Source: Calditrichia bacterium (lineage in GTDB: Bacteria; Calditrichota; Calditrichia; RBG-13-44-9; J075). From it: a stretch of DNA of 64,000 nt. Below the pieces are notes generated by a model, which made no database searches, was not told where the DNA came from, and saw nothing but the letters and a program-made list of their open reading frames with translations. A program made the translations under genes and the position numbers. Positions 1 through 7,858 of this stretch are shown one piece after another; positions within the stretch are counted from its first letter, which is position 1; the number at the start of each line of letters is the position of its first letter. The DNA is taken from positions 62,001 through 126,000 of the forward strand of contig JACKAP010000008.1 in assembly GCA_020635015.1 (NCBI GenBank), in the 5' to 3' direction.

Positions 1-1002
1 GGGCTGATCTTTCTCAACGAGATGGGATTGGACCCCGGCATCGATCACATGTCGGCGATGAAGATGATCCATTACGTGCAGGATAAGGGCGGTGTAATTA
101 CCGGCTTTCTCTCCTACGGCAGCGGGGTGCCGGCGCCGGAAGTGCAGAGCAATCCCCTGCGCTACTGCATCACCTGGAATCCGCGCAACGTGGTGCGCGC
201 CGGAGAGGTCGGGGCGCAATACATGGAGGAAGGCAAGGTGAAGGTGCTCTCCTATCACCACGTCTTTAACCGCACCTGGGCCGTAGAGGTAAACGGAGTG
301 GGCACGATGGAAGCCTATCCCAACCGTAATTCGCTGATCTACCGGGAGATCTTTGGTCTGACCCATGTGCAGACGATGATCCGCGGCACCCTGCGCTATC
401 CGGGATGGAGCGAAACCTGGCAGCAGATCGTGCGCCTGGGATTGACCAACGACACCATGCCGGTGCCGGACCTGGCCCAGCATACCTACCGCGAATTTCT
501 GGAGATGTTCCTGCCCTTGCATGCCTCCGGCTCGAAGCTGGAACAGCGGGTGGCCAATCTCCTGCGGATCAATCCCACCGGAAAGATTATGGACAACCTG
601 AAGTTCCTGGGGTTGTTTTCCAAAGAAGTGATTGGCGGTAACCCGGCTACTGTTGCGGATGTGATGATTGATCTCCTCAAGAAAAAGCTGCCCCTGCCAG
701 CCGGCCAGCGGGATATGGTGGTGTTGCTGCATGAGCTGGATGTGGTATATCCCGACGAGGGTGGGCGCAAGGAGCGGCTGCGCAGCGCCCTGATCGAGTT
801 CGGTGAAGCGGACGGCTTTACCGCCATGTCGAAGACGGTGGGGCTCCCCGCCGCCATCGCCGCCAAACTGGTGCTGACTGACCAACTGCCGCTGACCGGC
901 TGCCAGCTGCCCACCCATCCGGTGATCTATGAACCGGTGTTGAGCGAGCTGGAGAGCCTCGGCATCCGCTTCAACGAAGAAATTGTGCCGGTGCCGGAAT
1001 GA
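1..1002 (+). CDS. Saccharopine dehydrogenase, C-terminal part (5' end outside window)
   Basis: The frame is open from the first base, so the N-terminal NAD(P)-binding part lies outside the window and 333 residues are visible. The motif GLDPGIDHMSAM and the following GFLSYGSGVPAPE stretch match the substrate-binding half of the saccharopine dehydrogenase (glutamate-forming) family, which oxidises saccharopine to 2-aminoadipate semialdehyde and glutamate. The next gene, on the opposite strand and convergent with this one, encodes the lysine-ketoglutarate reductase that makes saccharopine. Together they correspond to the two halves of the fused animal and plant enzyme LKR/SDH. I infer lysine catabolism rather than synthesis from that pairing. 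The stop is followed by a hairpin (1059-1119) that could serve both genes as a terminator. Confidence 0.88.
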   Translation, partial: GLIFLNEMGLDPGIDHMSAMKMIHYVQDKGGVITGFLSYGSGVPAPEVQSNPLRYCITWNPRNVVRAGEVGAQYMEEGKVKVLSYHHVFNRTWAVEVNGVGTMEAYPNRNSLIYREIFGLTHVQTMIRGTLRYPGWSETWQQIVRLGLTNDTMPVPDLAQHTYREFLEMFLPLHASGSKLEQRVANLLRINPTGKIMDNLKFLGLFSKEVIGGNPATVADVMIDLLKKKLPLPAGQRDMVVLLHELDVVYPDEGGRKERLRSALIEFGEADGFTAMSKTVGLPAAIAAKLVLTDQLPLTGCQLPTHPVIYEPVLSELESLGIRFNEEIVPVPE

Positions 1003-1058
1003 TCCGGGTCCGGCGGTTAGGATCAATCGAAATCAGTAGTCGAATATCAAATACAATT

Positions 1059-1119
1059 GCCACAGAGGCACAGAGAACACAGAGTTGTCAGTTCTCTGTG
1101 ATCTCTGTGCCTCTGTGGC
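1059..1119. repeat. CACAGAG-family inverted repeat, copy 1
   Basis: Two 26-base arms (1059-1084 and 1094-1119) are complementary with one mismatch around a 9-base loop (ttgtcagtt). The arms are runs of CACAGAG-like words. The element sits between two convergent genes, where it could act as a bidirectional terminator. Closely related copies lie at 4190, 20613 and 24064. Confidence 0.85.
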
Positions 1120-1150
1120 TGAAGTTAATAAATCATTCTTTAATAAATCC

Positions 1151-2461
1151 TTAGAGATGGTCATCCAGATAGCGGAAGTCCCGGGCCAACTGCCCGTTGT
1201 GCACGATCAGCGCTTTTTGGAAGTCGGCCGGCAGGGCCAGTTGGCCGCTCGCCTGGGTAAAATCGGCTGCCGCCAGGGCTGGGATGTAAAACATCAAGGC
1301 ATTGCCGAAAAATTCCGTGGCCTCCCGGGGCAATTCAGCCGGGAGGATGTCGATGGCCATCACCACCGGGCCGCGGCCGCTGACCCCGTCGCGGGCGCTA
1401 TCGGTTTCCGGGTCGTAGACGTAGACCGGATTATCGGATTTGGTCGCTTTGACCGTGGCTTCGATCGACCCCTCGATATCGCAGGAGATATCCCCCAGAA
1501 CCCGCAGCCGGGGCTGCCCGCTCTGGCGGAAAAGATCTTTGAGATAGGCTTTGGTGACCAGCCGGGGGCATTGCGGGGTCCAAAAGATGCCGTTGATCAG
1601 CAAGGTCAGATAGGGGATGTACGGCTCAAACTTGCTGGAGTATTTTTCCGGATGAGCAAAGTAATCGGGCAGATCAAATTCTGCAGCCGGATCGCGGGGT
1701 TCGAACATATCTTTTTCATAAAACTCCACGCTATAGAGGGTATGGTTGGAGAACTGTCCCCGTTCAACAAAATCGCTTAACTCATCCGGGGAGAGCTTCA
1801 GCGTCGGCAGCAGTTCAAAGATCTTTTGCGCGGCTTTCGACACCTGCCCGTAGCCGCTGAAGCCGCAGATCAGCGGCGAGAGCTGCTCCGGCAGGCCCCG
1901 GGTGCGGATGTGGTTGCCGACGTGTTTGATGGCTTCCATTGCCGCATCCAGGGTGTCATACAGATAAGCCGGCTGGATTTCCAGGAAAGGGGTGTCGATC
2001 CCTTCCGCCGCTAACCGCTGGCCCAGCGCCCACAGCGAGTCGATCATTCCGGCATACCCGGCAAAATTCCCGAAAAATATCTGCCGCCGCCCCTGGCGGT
2101 TGGTCACCAACTCATAATCCAGCAGGCTGATGCCCTGCTCGGTGATATGCTTGAGCATGGGCATATTGTAGGGTTGGGCCTTGATGGTGTGGGAAAAGAA
2201 ACAGTAAGCCTGGTGCGGATGCAGGTCCGGTAACGGGATCTCCTTTACCCCGAAAATAATGTTACAATCGCTGAGGTCTGCGCTAATCTCCGCTCCGGCG
2301 GCGCGGTATTCATCCTCACGGAAAATTCGCCGTTCGCTGGGCTCCACCAGCACGCGGATATGGTAGTTGTCGACCAGCTTCTGTACCTGTCCCGGGGTCA
2401 GCGGCGCTCTCCGTTCAGTGGGATATTTATTCTCCCGGCGGATTCCAATGCAGTTGTTCAT
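1151..2461 (-). CDS. Lysine-ketoglutarate reductase (LKR half of AASS)
   Basis: The 436-residue protein begins with IGIRRENKYPTERRAPLTP, the signature start of the alanine dehydrogenase/transhydrogenase N-terminal fold as found in lysine-ketoglutarate reductases. A probable Rossmann segment (ICGFSGYGQVSKAAQ) follows near residue 200, and the C-terminal half contains GDISCDIEGSIE, typical of the LKR domain of alpha-aminoadipic semialdehyde synthase. The reaction condenses lysine and 2-oxoglutarate with NADPH to give saccharopine. The gene converges on the saccharopine dehydrogenase gene, so the pathway is split into two proteins made from opposite strands. The length fits a stand-alone LKR. 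The start has an upstream aaggagcctgat ribosome-binding site. The region upstream is filled with repeats. Confidence 0.87.
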   Translation of the reverse strand: MNNCIGIRRENKYPTERRAPLTPGQVQKLVDNYHIRVLVEPSERRIFREDEYRAAGAEISADLSDCNIIFGVKEIPLPDLHPHQAYCFFSHTIKAQPYNMPMLKHITEQGISLLDYELVTNRQGRRQIFFGNFAGYAGMIDSLWALGQRLAAEGIDTPFLEIQPAYLYDTLDAAMEAIKHVGNHIRTRGLPEQLSPLICGFSGYGQVSKAAQKIFELLPTLKLSPDELSDFVERGQFSNHTLYSVEFYEKDMFEPRDPAAEFDLPDYFAHPEKYSSKFEPYIPYLTLLINGIFWTPQCPRLVTKAYLKDLFRQSGQPRLRVLGDISCDIEGSIEATVKATKSDNPVYVYDPETDSARDGVSGRGPVVMAIDILPAELPREATEFFGNALMFYIPALAAADFTQASGQLALPADFQKALIVHNGQLARDFRYLDDHL

Positions 2462-2476
2462 ATCAGGCTCCTTGTT

Positions 2477-2587
2477 AGTTCGCTTCGCTCACGATGTTTG
2501 TTCGCTTCGTTCGCGATATTTGTTCGCTTTCGCTCACGATGTTTGCGCTCCGCGCGATATTTGCTCGCTGGCGCTCGCGATGTTTGT
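2477..2587. repeat. GATGTTTG-unit repeat cluster 1
   Basis: About five units are built from a near-constant spacer (GATGTTTG or GATATTTG) followed by a variable 10-16 base GC-rich core such as gcgctccgcgc or ctcgctggcgctcgc. Some cores are perfect mini-hairpins. The cluster lies just upstream of the LKR gene and forms part of the 424-base gap between LKR and enolase. Other clusters occur at 4650, 16429 and 39202. Confidence 0.85.
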
Positions 2588-2690
2588 AATGACGCCGGCA
2601 GGCTAATGACGGGCGAAGCCCCAATGACGCGCGCAGCGCCAATGACATTTTACCCTCCGCCCTCCGCCCTCCGCCCTTCGCTCTCCGCAA
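2588..2690. repeat. AATGAC-unit repeats followed by CCTCCGCC repeats
   Basis: Four AATGAC words separate short GC cores (gccggc, gggcgaagccc, gcgcgcagcgc) at 2588-2646. A run of CCCTCCGCC words follows at 2652-2690. The first part is a short version of the large cluster at 10970-11270. The remaining 195 bases before enolase show a TATAAC box at 2851 but no convincing -35 element. Confidence 0.75.
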
Positions 2691-2885
2691 TATAATCATT
2701 TCCCCCTGCCGCGTCGAATAGAAAATGAAACCGTTTCCGCCGGGAGGCACGATTATAATATATTCTTACTGGCTTGCGAATCATGCGAACATTGGTTATT
2801 TTCCCAACCGCAAATCGGTGACGGATGACGAAGCTAAAGATTGCTTAAATTATAACATTCCGAACGTTTTTAGAAGGAGTTTCTC

Positions 2886-4166
2886 ATGACCATGATCGTA
2901 GGAATCCATGCCCGCGAGATACTAGACAGTCGCGGCAACCCCACGGTGGAAGTGGATGTTTACCTGGAGAGCGGTGCCATGGGCACGGCGGCGGTGCCTT
3001 CCGGCGCTTCGACCGGCGAGCACGAAGCGGTGGAACTGCGCGACGGCGATAAAGAGCGCTTTCTCGGCAAGGGGGTATTGAAAGCGGTGCAGAATGTCAA
3101 CGACATTATTGCCGAGGAGCTGGTCGGCATGGACGCGGTTGACCAGGTGGAGATCGACCGCCTGATGCTGCAGTTGGACGGCAGCGACAACAAAAGCAAG
3201 CTTGGCGCTAACGCCATTCTGGGGGTTTCCATGGCAACAGCAAAAGCAGTCGCCGAAGCCCTGGCCCTGCCCCTCTACCAATACCTTGGCGGCTTCAATG
3301 CCAAAACCCTGCCGGTGCCGATGATGAACATCCTTAACGGCGGCCAGCATGCCGACAATAATGTCGATCTGCAGGAATTCATGGTGATGCCGGTGAATGC
3401 AACCTCGTTCCGGGAGGCGCTGCGCATGGGAACCGAGGTGTTCCACAATCTCAAGAAAGTGCTGCACAAAAAAGGCTACAACACCGCGGTGGGGGATGAA
3501 GGGGGCTTTGCCCCGGACCTCAAGTCCAACGAGGAAGCCCTGCAAGTGATCATGGAAGCGATCGAAAAAGCCGGCTATCGCCCCGGCGAGGATATCTACC
3601 TGGCGCTGGACGTGGCTTCCAGCGAGATTTATGATGCCAAGAAAAAACAATATCATCTGGCCTCGGAAAAGCGCTATCTTAGCCCGGAAGAGATGGTCGA
3701 TTATTATGCCACACTGGTTAAAAAATACCCGATCATTTCCATCGAGGACGGTATGGATGAGAACGACTGGGCGGGCTGGAAGCTGATGACCGAAAAGCTG
3801 GGCGGCCAGATCCAACTGGTCGGCGATGATGTGTTCGTGACCAATACCGAACGCCTGGGCAAGGGGATCCGCCAGGGCGTGGCCAATTCCGTGCTGGTGA
3901 AGGTGAACCAGATCGGCACTCTGACCGAGACCTTCGACTGCGTCGAGATGGCGCATCGCGCCGGATACACCACCGTGATCTCGCACCGTTCCGGGGAAAC
4001 GGAAGATTCGACCATCGCCGATATCGCGGTGGCCACCAATGCCGGACAAATCAAGACCGGCTCCGCCTCGCGCAGCGACCGGATTGCCAAATACAATCAG
4101 CTCCTGCGCATCGAAGAGATGCTGGGCGACATGGCGGTCTTTTACGGTAAAAAAGTATTACGATAA
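2886..4166 (+). CDS. eno: Enolase
   Basis: A complete 426-residue enolase, which dehydrates 2-phosphoglycerate to phosphoenolpyruvate in glycolysis. Visible family signatures are the N-terminal AREILDSRGNPTVEVDV, the loop SGASTGEHEA, the metal-ligand segments SIEDGMDENDW and LVGDDVFVTN, the catalytic lysine region LVKVNQIGTLTE, and the C-terminal signature ISHRSGETED. The start at 2886 follows an AGAAGGAG ribosome-binding site (2872-2879); a second in-frame ATG two codons later is possible. A CACAGAG-family hairpin follows the stop, and then the ftsB-like gene on the same strand. Nothing unusual was seen in the protein. Confidence 0.98.
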   Translation: MTMIVGIHAREILDSRGNPTVEVDVYLESGAMGTAAVPSGASTGEHEAVELRDGDKERFLGKGVLKAVQNVNDIIAEELVGMDAVDQVEIDRLMLQLDGSDNKSKLGANAILGVSMATAKAVAEALALPLYQYLGGFNAKTLPVPMMNILNGGQHADNNVDLQEFMVMPVNATSFREALRMGTEVFHNLKKVLHKKGYNTAVGDEGGFAPDLKSNEEALQVIMEAIEKAGYRPGEDIYLALDVASSEIYDAKKKQYHLASEKRYLSPEEMVDYYATLVKKYPIISIEDGMDENDWAGWKLMTEKLGGQIQLVGDDVFVTNTERLGKGIRQGVANSVLVKVNQIGTLTETFDCVEMAHRAGYTTVISHRSGETEDSTIADIAVATNAGQIKTGSASRSDRIAKYNQLLRIEEMLGDMAVFYGKKVLR

Positions 4167-4189
4167 AAAAGTTCATCTTTTTAAATACA

Positions 4190-4257
4190 GCCACAGAGGC
4201 ACAGAGATCACTGACAACTGACAACTGATAACTCTGTGTTCTCTGTGCCTCTGTGGC
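4190..4257. repeat. CACAGAG-family inverted repeat, copy 2
   Basis: The arms gccacagaggcacagaga (from 4190) and its complement (to 4257) flank a loop of actgacaactgacaactgata. The arms are nearly identical to those of the copy at 1059, while the loop differs. It lies between enolase and the ftsB-like gene. Confidence 0.83.
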
Positions 4258-4307
4258 AGAAATATCATGACTGACAGTTTTAATGTGAGTCGCTTGATAG
4301 CAAGAAG

Positions 4308-4649
4308 ATGCCCGTGGCAAACCGGAATCCGAAAAATAAAACCATCACCGTCAGCTATCGCTATCTGCCATTATGGATCCTGATGGCGGTGGTGGTGTTC
4401 CTGCTATTTGCCTTCCTGACCGGCAGCCGTTCGGTTTTCCGTTTGTACGATCTTTATCAGCAGCGAAACGAGCTATTGCTGGAGAAGCAGGCCCTGGAAG
4501 CGGAGAATCAGAAGCTGCAGGAGCAGATCGAAAAACTGCAGCATGATCTGGAGTATATCGAAAAAATCGCCCGGGAGCGCTACAATCTGAAGCGGGAAGA
4601 TGAGGATATCTATAAAATCCTGCCGGAAGTGCCGGAGAAGCAGGAATAG
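4308..4649 (+). CDS. Septum formation initiator family protein (FtsB/DivIC-like)
   Basis: A 113-residue bitopic membrane protein. A positively charged N-terminus precedes one transmembrane helix (about residues 19-40). A strongly heptad-like coiled coil follows (about 45-85, rich in E, K, L and Q), and then YIEKIARERYNLKREDEDIY, the conserved C-terminal signature of the FtsB/DivIC family. The known role is scaffolding of the FtsQ-FtsL-FtsB subcomplex of the divisome. An ftsB next to enolase is a common bacterial arrangement and supports the call. The stop codon abuts the ATG of the next reading frame, so the two may be translationally coupled. Confidence 0.9.
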   Translation: MPVANRNPKNKTITVSYRYLPLWILMAVVVFLLFAFLTGSRSVFRLYDLYQQRNELLLEKQALEAENQKLQEQIEKLQHDLEYIEKIARERYNLKREDEDIYKILPEVPEKQE

Positions 4650-4770
4650 ATGTTTGCTCGCTTCGCTCGCGATATTTGCGCTTCGCGCGATGTTTGTTCG
4701 CTGCGCTCACGATGTTTGCTCGCTTCGCTCGCGATATTTGTTCGCTGCGCTCACGATGTTTTTTTCGCTC
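4650..4770. repeat. GATGTTTG-unit repeat cluster 2 (inside a reading frame)
   Basis: Six units alternate GATGTTTG or GATATTTG with cores such as ctcgcttcgctcgc, cgcttcgcgc and ttcgctgcgctcac. The cluster starts at the stop codon of the ftsB-like gene and lies in frame with the following outer-membrane protein. Confidence 0.85.
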
Positions 4771-6674
4771 CACGCGCCACGCTTCAGGTTTTTAATTCCG
4801 CACTCCGCACTCCGCATTCCGCACTCCTAAAGTGGGTTTGCTGCTGCGCCTTCGTCACAGCCCTGCCGCTGCCGGCGCAGACGCCTTCGCTTTACCAATT
4901 GGATTTCCGCAAGGATTACATCAGTTGGATGTGGCAGGGAAAGCTGCAGAGCGCGATTAAAACCGGCAAGCAGTCTCAACTAACCCTCAATGAGCAGTTT
5001 TCCAGCAATCTCTTCCGCCAGTCCGCCCAGGGCGATAAATGGCGTGATGACAACGAATTCCGGCTGGCCTGGCGGCAGCCGCTTTCCAGGGTGTTTCAGA
5101 CCCGTTCGCTGATCGATTCGAAGATTTTTTCCGATGAGAACGCCGGCCGGGAGTTCAGCAGACATTTGCTGGCCCAGGAACTGACGGTGCAGCTGCATCC
5201 GCAGGTACGGCTGACCCCGGCGCTGGGGCTGGCGGTAGAGGAGGCGTTCAACAATCGCGATCAGGGGTGGTATACCCGGGCCGGGCTGAAGATCGACAGG
5301 CTCGATATGGGCGGTTACATCAACAACAGTGATCTCAACTCCACCATCCGGGCTTTTCCGGGGCGCCGCAACCTGGAACACTCTTTTTTTACCGGCTGGA
5401 GCAAGGATTTCTCACAATATGCCAGCGATTCGCTACGTATTGGCTACCAGCTCTCCGAGAGCCGTTATTTTATCAATCCCGGCCAGAGCAGTATTCTGGA
5501 AGCGCCGCGGGAGCAGGTGGTCATTAATGCGCGCTTCCTGGCCAATCAACTGCAATACCGCCTCTCCGAACGTTCGTTCCTGGCGGTGCTGACCAATCTG
5601 AAAAACCGCTCGATCGACCAGCAAACCCCTTCCCTGAGCATCGCCGACAGCGTGACCATCAACCTGCGCAAAGAGTTCTCCCTGGAAAACCAGATCCAGC
5701 ACCTGATCTTTTCCGAGCGCTTTCGGATTCAGAACGGTATCCTGTTCTCCCAGGTGCGTAATGACAATCCCGGTTTCAACACCGACATCAACACTTTGCA
5801 GACCGCTTTCAGCAGCACGGTGCAGTTTACCCCTTCCCGCCGCGACCTGCTCTGGAGCAAATTCTCCTACAGCAAATTCGAATACAACACTCCCAATGCC
5901 AGCGACCGCGGCGGCTCGGGCATCTCCCTGAACAACCGGGAAGATCGCGATGAACAGCGCTTTATCTTCGATGCCGGGTACCGGCACCGCTTCAGCCCGT
6001 ATTTTGCCGCCACCGTCAAAGGAAACCTGTACCTGTTTCACCAGATCTACATCCGTTCGGGGAGAAGTCAAAACAACAACTGGAACCGGATCTACCAGAT
6101 GAGCGCCCTGTTCGATCATCAGCTTGGCGAACGGGTGCGGCATGATCAACAAATCAAGATCCTGGCCAATTATACGGTGTTCGATTTTGAGGAATTGCTT
6201 CCCCAGGTGCGCAGTTATGTGTTCCGCAAGCTGGTCTACACCGACTCTCTGAGCATCGGCCTGACCGACAACCTGTCCTATATCCAAATCTATCAGCTGG
6301 AAAAGGAAGATAACGGCACCTTCTTTCAGAAGTCGTTTACCCAGCAGGTAAGTAAAGAATTGACCGCCCATTTTCTGAATTTTAATTTACAGCATCAGGA
6401 TGTACTGGGATTGAAGGTGACCAGCGGGGTGACGCTGTTCCTGCGCGATGAGTGGCAGTTTACCCCTTCCCGGGAACGCAAACGGGTGCGAGCCTATCGC
6501 AGCATCACCCCGCGATTTACCGTGCTTTACCCCGCTGGAGAACGGCTGCTGCTTTATTTCACCTACGCGCCCAACCGCTCGACCAATCGCTTCCGCAGTA
6601 TTAACACCACAGCCTACAGCGAAAATATCCAATATTTTACCAGTGGGAATGTGAATTTGCAGTATCGATTCTGA
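4650..6674 (+). CDS. Predicted outer-membrane beta-barrel protein with repeat-derived N-terminus
   Basis: A 674-residue frame whose first 35-40 codons are translated GATGTTTG-unit repeat and whose next ten are CCGCACT repeat. Only then comes a plausible signal-peptide core (WVCCCAFVTALPLPAQT, near residues 63-79). The mature part is rich in alternating polar/hydrophobic strands and aromatic residues and ends in LQYRF, the terminal phenylalanine typical of outer-membrane barrels. I do not recognise a named family. The true start is unclear: the ATG at 4650 directly follows the previous stop, but an internal start near the signal core would also work. No ribosome-binding site is evident inside the repeat. 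Confidence 0.6.
   Translation: MFARFARDICASRDVCSLRSRCLLASLAIFVRCAHDVFFAPRATLQVFNSALRTPHSALLKWVCCCAFVTALPLPAQTPSLYQLDFRKDYISWMWQGKLQSAIKTGKQSQLTLNEQFSSNLFRQSAQGDKWRDDNEFRLAWRQPLSRVFQTRSLIDSKIFSDENAGREFSRHLLAQELTVQLHPQVRLTPALGLAVEEAFNNRDQGWYTRAGLKIDRLDMGGYINNSDLNSTIRAFPGRRNLEHSFFTGWSKDFSQYASDSLRIGYQLSESRYFINPGQSSILEAPREQVVINARFLANQLQYRLSERSFLAVLTNLKNRSIDQQTPSLSIADSVTINLRKEFSLENQIQHLIFSERFRIQNGILFSQVRNDNPGFNTDINTLQTAFSSTVQFTPSRRDLLWSKFSYSKFEYNTPNASDRGGSGISLNNREDRDEQRFIFDAGYRHRFSPYFAATVKGNLYLFHQIYIRSGRSQNNNWNRIYQMSALFDHQLGERVRHDQQIKILANYTVFDFEELLPQVRSYVFRKLVYTDSLSIGLTDNLSYIQIYQLEKEDNGTFFQKSFTQQVSKELTAHFLNFNLQHQDVLGLKVTSGVTLFLRDEWQFTPSRERKRVRAYRSITPRFTVLYPAGERLLLYFTYAPNRSTNRFRSINTTAYSENIQYFTSGNVNLQYRF
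4796..4828. repeat. CCGCACT/CCGCATT direct repeats
   Basis: Four near-identical 8-base words (ccgcactc, ccgcattc) in tandem. Similar runs occur at 16735, 39345 and, as complements, at 43664, 51373 and 52950. Here the run lies within the predicted N-terminal coding part of the barrel protein. Confidence 0.75.
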
Positions 6675-6682
6675 ATTAGCAC

Positions 6683-6710
6683 TTGACAAATCGCCCGGAT
6701 TGATTATAAT
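6683..6710 (+). promoter_or_regulatory. Sigma-70-type promoter upstream of the Fe-S carrier
   Basis: A perfect TTGACA (6683-6688) and a perfect TATAAT (6705-6710) are separated by 16 bases. This is the best consensus promoter in the window. It implies a leader of about 190 bases before the A-type carrier gene at 6910. Confidence 0.8.
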
Positions 6711-6800
6711 TTAAAGGCGACTAAATTTATCGGGTTTCTGATGTCCATTGTAATTTATACTTAGTGTTCTTTGCTGCTTTGTATGAGATGAAGTGAAAAA

Positions 6801-6870
6801 TTTTGCCCGATGCGGCGTATCATTTTTTGTATCTAAATGGAAGTAGAAACATCTAAGATCTCGGGCAAAA
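6801..6870 (+). promoter_or_regulatory. Inverted repeat in the leader of the Fe-S carrier gene
   Basis: TTTTGCCCGA (6801-6810) and TCGGGCAAAA (6861-6870) are perfect complements enclosing 50 bases. The position inside an approximately 190-base leader suggests a structured RNA, but I do not recognise a known riboswitch in it. Confidence 0.4.
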
Positions 6871-6909
6871 GCACGATACTAAAATTGAAACCAATAGAAA
6901 GGTGAATCT

Positions 6910-7251
6910 ATGATCGGCACCGATGTGAAAGTAACCGTCACTGATAAAGCAGCGGAGCAGATCCGTAAGATCATGGCGATGGAAAAGAAAGAAGGGCACG
7001 GCTTGCGGGTAGGGGTCAAATCCGGCGGCTGTTCCGGCCTGAGCTATTTCATGGAATTTAAGGAGACCCCGCTGGCCAATGACCACGTGCTGGAGTTCGG
7101 GGATGTGAAGTTGTTCATCGATGTGTTCAGCGCGATGTACCTCAACGGCAGTGAGCTGGATTTTACCGACGGCCTGAACGGCTCCGGCTTTGAATGGCAT
7201 AATCCCAACGCCCAGCGCAGTTGCGGCTGTGGGCAATCGTTCTCGGCGTAA
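6910..7251 (+). CDS. A-type iron-sulfur carrier (HesB/IscA/ErpA family)
   Basis: The 113-residue protein has the family's three conserved cysteines: one in SGGCSGLSYF (about residue 41) and two in the C-terminal SCGCGQSF. Such proteins receive Fe-S clusters from the scaffold and hand them to target apoproteins. The length is typical. The gene has a strong consensus promoter at 6683 and a long leader with a 10-base inverted repeat, which may mean regulation at the RNA level. It is followed 11 bases later by the DUF2480-like gene, and the two probably share a transcript that ends at the terminator at 7569. Which member of the family it is (IscA, ErpA or SufA) cannot be told from sequence alone. 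Confidence 0.93.
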   Translation: MIGTDVKVTVTDKAAEQIRKIMAMEKKEGHGLRVGVKSGGCSGLSYFMEFKETPLANDHVLEFGDVKLFIDVFSAMYLNGSELDFTDGLNGSGFEWHNPNAQRSCGCGQSFSA

Positions 7252-7262
7252 GGGGGTAGATA

Positions 7263-7543
7263 ATGTCTGAAACTACCGTTAAGACTCCCAAAGCACTTAC
7301 CCTGGATATTATGGATTTTCTCGATAACGGCATGCTGCGCGAGAAGACCTTCCGGGAAAAAGTGGCGGCGATCGATTGGGCCAGTGAGTATAAGGATGCC
7401 AAGGTGATCGTTGCCGGCTGCGACCGGGTGCCGATCCCGACCTGGGCTTATCTGGTGCTGGTAGCGCACCTCGCCCCCATGCCAAGCGGATTTTCTGGGG
7501 TGAGCCATGCAGCGCGGTGCCAGTCTACGTGCGGCCGTCTTGA
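7263..7543 (+). CDS. DUF2480-like protein, single-repeat form (apparent 1-base frameshift)
   Basis: As read, the frame departs from family-like sequence after HLAPM. Adding one C to the C run at 7474-7478 continues it as AKRIFWGEPCSAVPVYVRPS and a stop at 7541, giving 93 residues. GEPCSxVP near the C-terminus and the preceding AGCDRVPIPTWAYL are recalled features of the DUF2480 family of Bacteroidetes-type bacteria. That family is usually about 165 residues with two similar halves, so this looks like a half-length version. Function is unknown. The gene follows the Fe-S carrier by 11 bases, and a good terminator begins 26 bases after the restored stop, which supports the corrected end over the longer uncorrected frame. 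Confidence 0.65.
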
Positions 7544-7568
7544 CGACACAAGTAAGTGCTTTTTGAGA

Positions 7569-7600
7569 GGGCAGGTATTTTTTACCTGCCCTTTTTGTTT
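7569..7600 (+). terminator. Rho-independent terminator
   Basis: GGGCAGGTA (7569-7577) and TACCTGCCC (7583-7591) are perfect 9-base arms around a five-T loop, followed directly by CTTTTTGTTT-type T-rich sequence. It closes the Fe-S carrier/DUF2480-like transcript. Confidence 0.9.
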
Positions 7601-7759
7601 GGTGAGTGAATGGGTGAAGGGGGTAAATAAATTGTAAACTGAGTCTTGTGCAGTTATAGATTTCTCACAAATTAAAAATCGGAAAATTCACTCCCTAAAC
7701 ATGTCTCCAGTCACGTATCGGGTGTGTCAATATATGCAAATTTACGATCTTGTATGTGA

Positions 7760-7856
7760 GGTGATGGGAATATGGGTAATGGGATCGCCGTCGGTTTTAT
7801 CCCATCCACTCATCCACCCATCCACCCATCCACCCATCAACCATTCGAGGATCCCA
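7760..7856. repeat. CCCATCCA/GATGGG low-complexity inverted repeat
   Basis: A GATGGG/ATGGG-rich left part (7760-7790) is loosely complementary to seven tandem CCCATCCA-like words (7800-7845). It fills most of the 315-base gap between the restored DUF2480-like stop and the next gene. The same family occurs at 25046, 26157, 47413 and 58008. Confidence 0.7.
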
Positions 7857-7858
7857 TC

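Noticed and set aside
2477..2587. GATGTTTG clusters as a CRISPR array
   Set aside because: The constant part is only 8 bases, the variable part is 8-16 bases and GC-patterned, and no cas gene is near.
7263..7637. Longer 124-residue uncorrected reading of the DUF2480-like gene
   Set aside because: The last 40 residues are unrelated to the family and the frame runs through the terminator at 7569. The frame with one added C ends in a family-like C-terminus before the terminator.
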